NCBI GenBank assembly: GCA_028015205.1
Contig: CM051516.1
Span: 39,384,230-39,448,229 of the forward strand
From: Mytilisepta virgata
Lineage: Eukaryota; Mollusca; Bivalvia; Mytilida; Mytilidae
Direction: 5' to 3'
Length of the DNA: 64,000 bases
How positions within the stretch are numbered: position 1 is the stretch's first letter; each line of letters begins with the position of its first letter. The position numbers were made by a program, and so were the translations under genes. The notes under the pieces were generated by a model, which worked only from the letters and a program-made list of their open reading frames with translations, had not been told where the DNA came from and ran no database searches. This document shows positions 58,800 through 64,000 of the stretch, piece by piece.

Positions 58800-59429
58800 A
58801 AAACATTATGCAAAAATACTATAAAATCATTAAACCGATTGAGTCTGGCCACTGCTAAATCTGTACGTCGTCAGACGTGTGTGACTCGTTTGAGATTTGT
58901 GCTGTTTTATGTGCTCTTTTTTTTTTGGGGGGGGGGGGGGATGTCTGTCGATCTGATGACGTCAATTGGTTGCCATGACATTGTTTAATGTTTCATTATG
59001 TATGATTTCCATAAGATTTTGAGGCCTGCCTTTTCAGAAACAATTATTACAGTCCATGTAAGAGGAAAAGAAACTAAATTAAAATGTCAATGCAACGCAC
59101 GGGGCACTAATTAAAATTTAAATAAAACAACCGAAATTTTGTAAATGTCACTTTCATACCTAAAATTATTTACAACTAACTTGTCTGGTGATATTCATAT
59201 AAGACATTTGTCAGACATGTAAACACATACTCTTCATTAGTCATGGATATTAATTATGGGAGGTGATGACCAGAAACGTTTTCGGTCACACAGTAATTAA
59301 TCAGTCTATACAATCAGGAATATGGCATTTCTAGTAATTATTGTTCTCGCACTTGCGAAGAAAGTTCGGCGATATTGTTATCGCCTTATCTGTCTTTCCG
59401 TCGTCCTCCGGTCACACTTTCTTGTGACC

Positions 59430-60490
59430 TAAACTCCTCGTTCATTTTTAACTTCATGCATTTCTATGCAGTATTGTCACACACTGTATGTAGATTCACA
59501 ATAAGGTTTTAGAATTTTGATTTTTAAAACTTGGGGTCCACAGGTCGAATTTCGAAAATTGGGAATTTAAGCTTTTGACCTTACTCCTCTTTCATTATTA
59601 TTTTACAACATATTTTATGCATTTTATTTCTATACAGTATTGTCATACACTGTATGTAGACGCGTTTTAAGGTTTTAGAAAGCTGGAGCCCATATTGTTC
59701 GAATTTCGAAAATTAAGAATTTAATCTTGTGACCTAAACTCCTCTTTAATTTTCCATTTTATGGCTTTATTTCTATACCGTATTGTCATACACTGTATTT
59801 AGATGTGTAATAAGGTTTTATAATTTTGATTTTCAAAACTCCGTGCCCACAGGGGTCAAATTCGAAAATTGGGAATTTAAGCTTGTCAACTAAACTCCTC
59901 TTTAGTTTTATACATTTTTTTGTTATATAGTATTGTCACATTATATGTAGATGCGTACAAGGCTTTGGAATTTTGATTTTCAAAAATTGGGGCACATAGG
60001 AGTCGTACATTGTGTATTTTGAAAAATAGTGAATTTAAGCTTGTGGACTAAATTCTCAAAAATCTGTTCAAATTTTTCCCAATAAAAGGGAAGTCATATA
60101 TATCAATGTTCATTTAATTCCCATCAAAATCAAGAAGAAGGCCGCCGGCCGAAACGTTAGAATGTTTGACATGGATTGAATGAACATAGACTAAATACTC
60201 TTTTATATTTCATTTGTCGAATTTTATATCTATACAGTATTGTAATACACTATGTGTAGATGCGCAATAAGGTTTATTGAATTTTTATTTTCAAAACTTT
60301 GGGCCCACATGGGTCGAATTTTCAAGTTATGAATTTAAGATTTTGACTTAAACTCCTCTTTCATTTTTCACTTTATTCATTTATAAAATAGAAATATTTT
60401 TATATATAATATTGTCATACACTATGTGTAGATGTGCAATAACATTTTAGAATTTTGATTTTCAAAATTTGAGGCCCAAAGGGGTCAAAT
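59430..60490 (+). repeat. Satellite of about 150-185-bp monomers, interrupted
   Basis: Monomers begin 'aaactcctctttcatttt' at about 59430, 59583, 59727, 59892, 60350. Each contains 'tatacagtattgtcatacactgtatgtagatgcg', 'aaggttttagaattttgattttcaaaact', 'gggtcgaatttcgaaaattgggaatttaagctt'. About 130 bp of a different repeat (60070-60200) interrupts it. Confidence 0.75.
60070..60200 (+). repeat. Penelope/retrozyme-like fragment with hammerhead-type stem II
   Basis: AGAAGAAGGCCGCCGGCC followed by GAAACGTT (60133-60158). GGCC-GCC-GGCC is a perfect 4-bp stem II and GAAAC the conserved core; the other core box is AAGAAGAA instead of CTGATGA. This arrangement is typical of hammerheads carried by Penelope-like elements. 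Decayed copy within a satellite. Confidence 0.45.
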
Positions 60491-60591
60491 TTTTAAGTTT
60501 TAAAAATGAAACTTAACAAATAAATGCCACGAAGATACATGTATGACAAAAAAATAAAATAATATAATATAATAAACTAAACAGAATCAAA

Positions 60592-60812
60592 ACAAGACAG
60601 CACATAAACTAAACAAGACAGCACATAGAATAAACAAGACAAGCACATAAACTAAACAAGACAGCACATAAAATAAACAAGACAAGCACATAAACTAAAC
60701 AAGACAGCACATAAAATAAACAAGACAAGCACATAAACTAAACAAGACAGCACATAAAATAAACAAGACAAGCACATAAACTAAACAAGACAGCACATAA
60801 AATACAGCATTC
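60592..60812 (+). repeat. 43-bp minisatellite
   Basis: Alternating half-units ATAAACTAAACAAGACAGCAC and ATAAAATAAACAAGACAAGC+AC repeat about five times. The half-unit corresponds to reverse-strand text of the retroelement tail (caagacagcacagaaactaaa at about 40447). Confidence 0.8.
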
Positions 60813-62300
60813 AATACAATAAACATATTTATATATTAATACAAGAGATAACTATTGAAAGTAAATGTTAATAACTCGGAATGTTGCGAGGTTAAATACA
60901 TTCCTATATACCTCTAAATACCGTGTCATTTGCTAAGTAAAGGCAAACAATCAATAAAAATCAGTCCCAATATCTTTTTATTTCAATAAATTCGGCAGAT
61001 GAACAAAACAATTTCCTCATTATTTGTTTCTCGTTTGAAAATGAATATCATACTATTATATATGTGGTAATATTTTTTCTAATTTTTTGGAATTCACTTT
61101 TCTCTGAATTATTTTTAATATTTCTCGGAATTTATCTTCAATTGATTCTTATGCAATGTTTAACATTTGAAACAATGTATTTATGTTTTATTTGTGTGAC
61201 TCAACAGTTATATATAAATAACGCCATATTTATATCAAAATGTATCTGTTTCATTCATTTTGAAATTTCCTGAAATTATATTTGAAATATAAAACAAACG
61301 TAATTTTGTGTAATGTTTATATCCGTGGTATAGTGTAATTTGCTTCTGCAGTCTCAAAATTAATAATTTCTTGGAAATCCTATTTGAAAAAGAAATGAGT
61401 TAAGCAATGTCATCTATATCTATGTCTATCGTTTGTTCTTCCTACCCAAATTCTAACAGAAATTCTGCTTCAAGCTGGGAAAAGCTCTCTAGATGGGAGT
61501 AAAAATATTTAGGATATTCATCAATGATACAACACTAACATATGTCGTGTTGACTTTAAATAATGCTCCTCACTACAAGACATTTGAAGTGATTTGTTTA
61601 TGTTTTTGTGAACCAGTTTTCGTGGTCTTTTTGGTTGACGGATGGGGGAGAAGTAGGTATAGATGCAGGAAAATTACATACTACATATATATATTGTCAT
61701 GCATTATTGGTAGAAAATAGCGAGACCACAAAATGTACATTTGTAATATCTAATATACAACGAATATTCACAAAAGAACGAAAATATATAATTGTTCATT
61801 AATAAAATCCCTACCCCCACAGAAAACACTCAAAACACAAGTGTATAATAGTTTAATATATACTCCAAAAAATCAAAAAGGTTATATTTGTACACAAACT
61901 CCCCCCCCCCCCCCCCCCCCCCCCCCATCTATCTTTACACTCTGGTATATAAAACACACTATAAAAACCAATACTGTATGATTACCAACAAGGTGACCGC
62001 TTGTTAGGAATACAAAATTAGACTGGACGGTACATAATTTAGATAGCAGAGTAAAAATGTGCTCTTTTTAACTGTTACTGTCATAGCTGCAGGTCGGATA
62101 GTGCCTTTGGTAAGAAATTAAATTTTATTAGAGAAATTGATTAAATGTAAACCACGCTGAGTTGTTTATAATTACAAATCAAGCATTCTTTTTTTTAAAA
62201 CCTGAGTAATTATGCAGTCAGTGACTGATCAAGTTTTATCTCAAACGCACGAAGAAAGAAATCTGAAAAGGAGATTAAAGAAGACGTTTAAGAGATAATT
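60813..62300. other. Non-coding stretch with poly-C run and repeat tail
   Basis: A run of about 26 C at 61901-61926 is followed by 'actctggtatataaaacacactataaaaaccaatac..atgattaccaacaaggtgaccgcttg' (61936-62005), the same tail as 33430-33490. No gene supported. Confidence 0.45.
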
Positions 62301-62308
62301 AATGTTTG

Positions 62309-63395
62309 CTTAAATATATTCTTCAAAATAAAAGAAACGCACACCCCATTTTTCATCATTTTTATTTGAACGGGATCATTGTGTTTATAAATCTTACATG
62401 TTTTTAAGGACATTATATAAGGACAAAAGAAATTCATCATGGGTTTTAAATGTAGGGTCACTAATCGTGACCAATCATTCTTTTTGACGAAATTTGTGTT
62501 CGCTTGATTGTACCAAGACACACGCGTTTATCCACTTCGCACCTTTTTCGCATGAAACCCAAATCTAAAACCTTTACAATACTAGGGTTCTCAGTTTCAA
62601 AATCAGTCGACACTAAACGAGCCGATTGATGTAACGTATGAACGAAGACCAACGCAATAACGCTGTCGGTCGGTTAAAAGTGAATCCCAGACAGATGTAG
62701 CCAGGATGCTGAATCTCTCGCCTTTGGGATGTGTACCGACAACAAGGTTCAACACGTGACCGCCCATGCTCAATCCGACCAAGAGTGACTACACCTGCCC
62801 AGGATCGTCACATCTGGTTACGTTATTTGCGGAAACGGTTCACAACAGCAAACTGTACTGTAGCAGCAATTATAGCTAGTGTTTTGACATGCCGACACCG
62901 TCAAATCGGACTTCAATGGGCTCAGTCACACAGGGTATGGCCACAGCAACGCTGGAGAACAGTTTAGTTCAGCGACATGTCCGGTTCATGTTGCAACGAG
63001 GCGATGGCAGAGCAAGGGTATACCGTCAACAAGATGAGCGCTTTGCCGATAACTGTATTCAAGACGTCGACAGAATCGGTGGTGGGAGTTTAATGATGTG
63101 GGCTGCAGTATCGCATACTGGAACGACAGCGGTGATGCACATTCAAGGAAATTTTACAGACGAGCGGTATTGTGATGAAATCCTGCGGCCAGACTTTCTA
63201 TCGTTAATGCAGCAGAATGGTGCAAGATTTCAACATGACAATGCCCGACCCCACACTAAAAGAATAAAAACCATATTCCCCATGGGAAACAACGTTGCGA
63301 TGCTTCCTTGGCCGTTCATTGGTATCCTTGAAATTTGTTTGTTTCTATATCTCCTTCAAATTTGACTATGCGTTTCTTCTTCTTTTTTAAGAGTT
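62309..63395 (+). mobile_element. Tc1-like DNA transposon, defective copy
   Basis: Contains the degraded transposase at 62638-63320. The outer ends show partial inverted similarity: TTCAAAATAAAAGAAACGCA near 62323-62342 and, reversed, AGAAGAAACGCATAG...TTTGAAGGAG near 63350-63385. Limits are approximate; no clear TA duplication was resolved. Confidence 0.6.
62638..63320 (+). pseudogene. Tc1-type transposase pseudogene
   Basis: DDE transposase of the Tc1/mariner superfamily, interrupted by stops and frameshifts. An ATG at 62638 (MNEDQRNNAVGRLK) precedes the helix-turn-helix part; then LWDVYRQQGSTRDRPCSI and RPRVTTPAQDRHIWLRYLRK. The catalytic core reads RFMLQRGDGRARVYR, GGGSLMMWAAVSHTGT, GNFTDERYCDEIL and FQHDNARPHT, where the D is the second catalytic residue. 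The first catalytic block (FSDESRF in relatives) is broken at about 62968 by a frameshift. After LPWP (about 63310) the C-terminal part with the third catalytic residue is missing. Certainly inactive. Confidence 0.85.
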
Positions 63396-64000
63396 TATAT
63401 TTTAGGCAATGACAATTACAAAACCTTTCTATTATTTCTATTGTTTAAGTTTCACATTAGCAAGTTCCGTTCGTCCAAATTATTATCTTAATGAATAAGC
63501 AGCTGTCCTGAAGAGGTCAAATTCCTAGAGTATATTCGTGTATCAACATTTTAAGGACTGGCATAAAATTGACGCATAACATACTGTAGATATTTGAATT
63601 TTTGTTTTTAAAGAAAGAGGTATGTCTCTTTCCTATATTTCTGATTTTGAGAAATTTTAAATTTTAAATAATAATAAATAAAATGAAAAAAAAGAAAAAA
63701 ATATAGATATATGATCATGTATATTCTTAATATTTTGAGATGGTTGTGTAGAACCAATCTTGTAATGATACTTCGTTTTAATATTTGATACAGAAAGATT
63801 ACTCTAGGTATATTTTCTTTAAAACATTTTACAGTCCTAATTTTAAGGATAATCTACCACCGAAACATGTACTTCTGCTCAATACTTAGATTTATACTTA
63901 TAAATAGGGCTGTTGAAATCTAGAATTAAGACAAACGTGATGATTTAAACTTTCCAATTGTGAACTTTCCCTTTCTTAATAGTAATATACGATACCAACG
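63396..64000. other. Non-coding stretch
   Basis: AT-rich sequence up to the window end; no exon or repeat recognised. Confidence 0.4.

Noticed and set aside
61493..61802. Two overlapping plus ORFs of 64-75 codons.
   Set aside because: No recognisable domain, AT-rich codon use and no splice context; chance ORFs.

Overview
The window looks like AT-rich nuclear DNA of a bivalve mollusc, most likely a mussel of the Mytilus type. The reasons are GT-AG introns, long non-coding stretches, a multi-exon Popeye-domain gene, small secreted F-type lectin genes, tRNA-derived SINEs of a kind I know from molluscs, and hammerhead-ribozyme repeats resembling those described from mussels. No search was run, so the species call is an inference. 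Everything here was read by eye, and repeat boundaries marked 'about' are approximate.

Genes are few. (1) The 3' part of a plus-strand Popeye-domain (POPDC/BVES-like) gene, five exons between 200 and 3296; its first exons lie outside the window and its last exon was not found. (2) Two complete minus-strand, three-exon F-type lectin (fucolectin-like) genes at 6729-9059 and 21977-24576. They share intron positions, phases and a 213-nt second exon, and each has a signal peptide, a helical stalk and an FTP domain. (3) A third lectin-type first exon at 31398-31758, with a one-base frameshift in its signal peptide and no FTP exons in reach. (4) An intronless minus-strand ORF of 262 codons (13684-14472) with a C-terminal membrane anchor and a TATA box only about 32 nt before its ATG; I do not recognise its family.

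The rest is mobile and repetitive DNA. The most striking object is a 3.4-kb nested palindrome at 16839-20224. It has perfect TATGGGCAGCC ends, tandem AAACAGAC arms, an AATAAC target duplication, a mirrored pair of hAT-like palindromes inside, and a LINE 3' end that landed later in one arm. An uninterrupted relative of its insertion site survives at about 20499-20545. Two other elements (2230-2377 and 50303-50941) share its TATGG...CCATA ends and 6-bp target duplications, which points to one mobilising system. Other elements include a TTAA-flanked 800-bp element (35343-36142), a truncated Tc1 transposase (62638-63320), reverse-transcriptase fragments (about 4870-5620 and 40235-40935), SINEs (21470-21672 and 52703-53064), several fold-back MITEs, satellites and minisatellites, and a dispersed family of decayed hammerhead ribozymes (best at 44791-44837).

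Layout: 0-3.3 kb Popeye gene; 4.9-5.6 kb RT relic; 6.7-9.1 kb lectin 1; 10.9-12.5 kb palindrome and tandem repeat; 13.7-14.5 kb orphan ORF; 16.6-20.2 kb palindromes; 20.2-21.7 kb repeats; 22-24.6 kb lectin 2 with an intronic satellite; 25.5-28.7 kb inverted-repeat elements; 31.4 kb lectin exon relic; 32-61 kb almost only repeats and unique non-coding DNA; 62.3-63.4 kb Tc1 relic.
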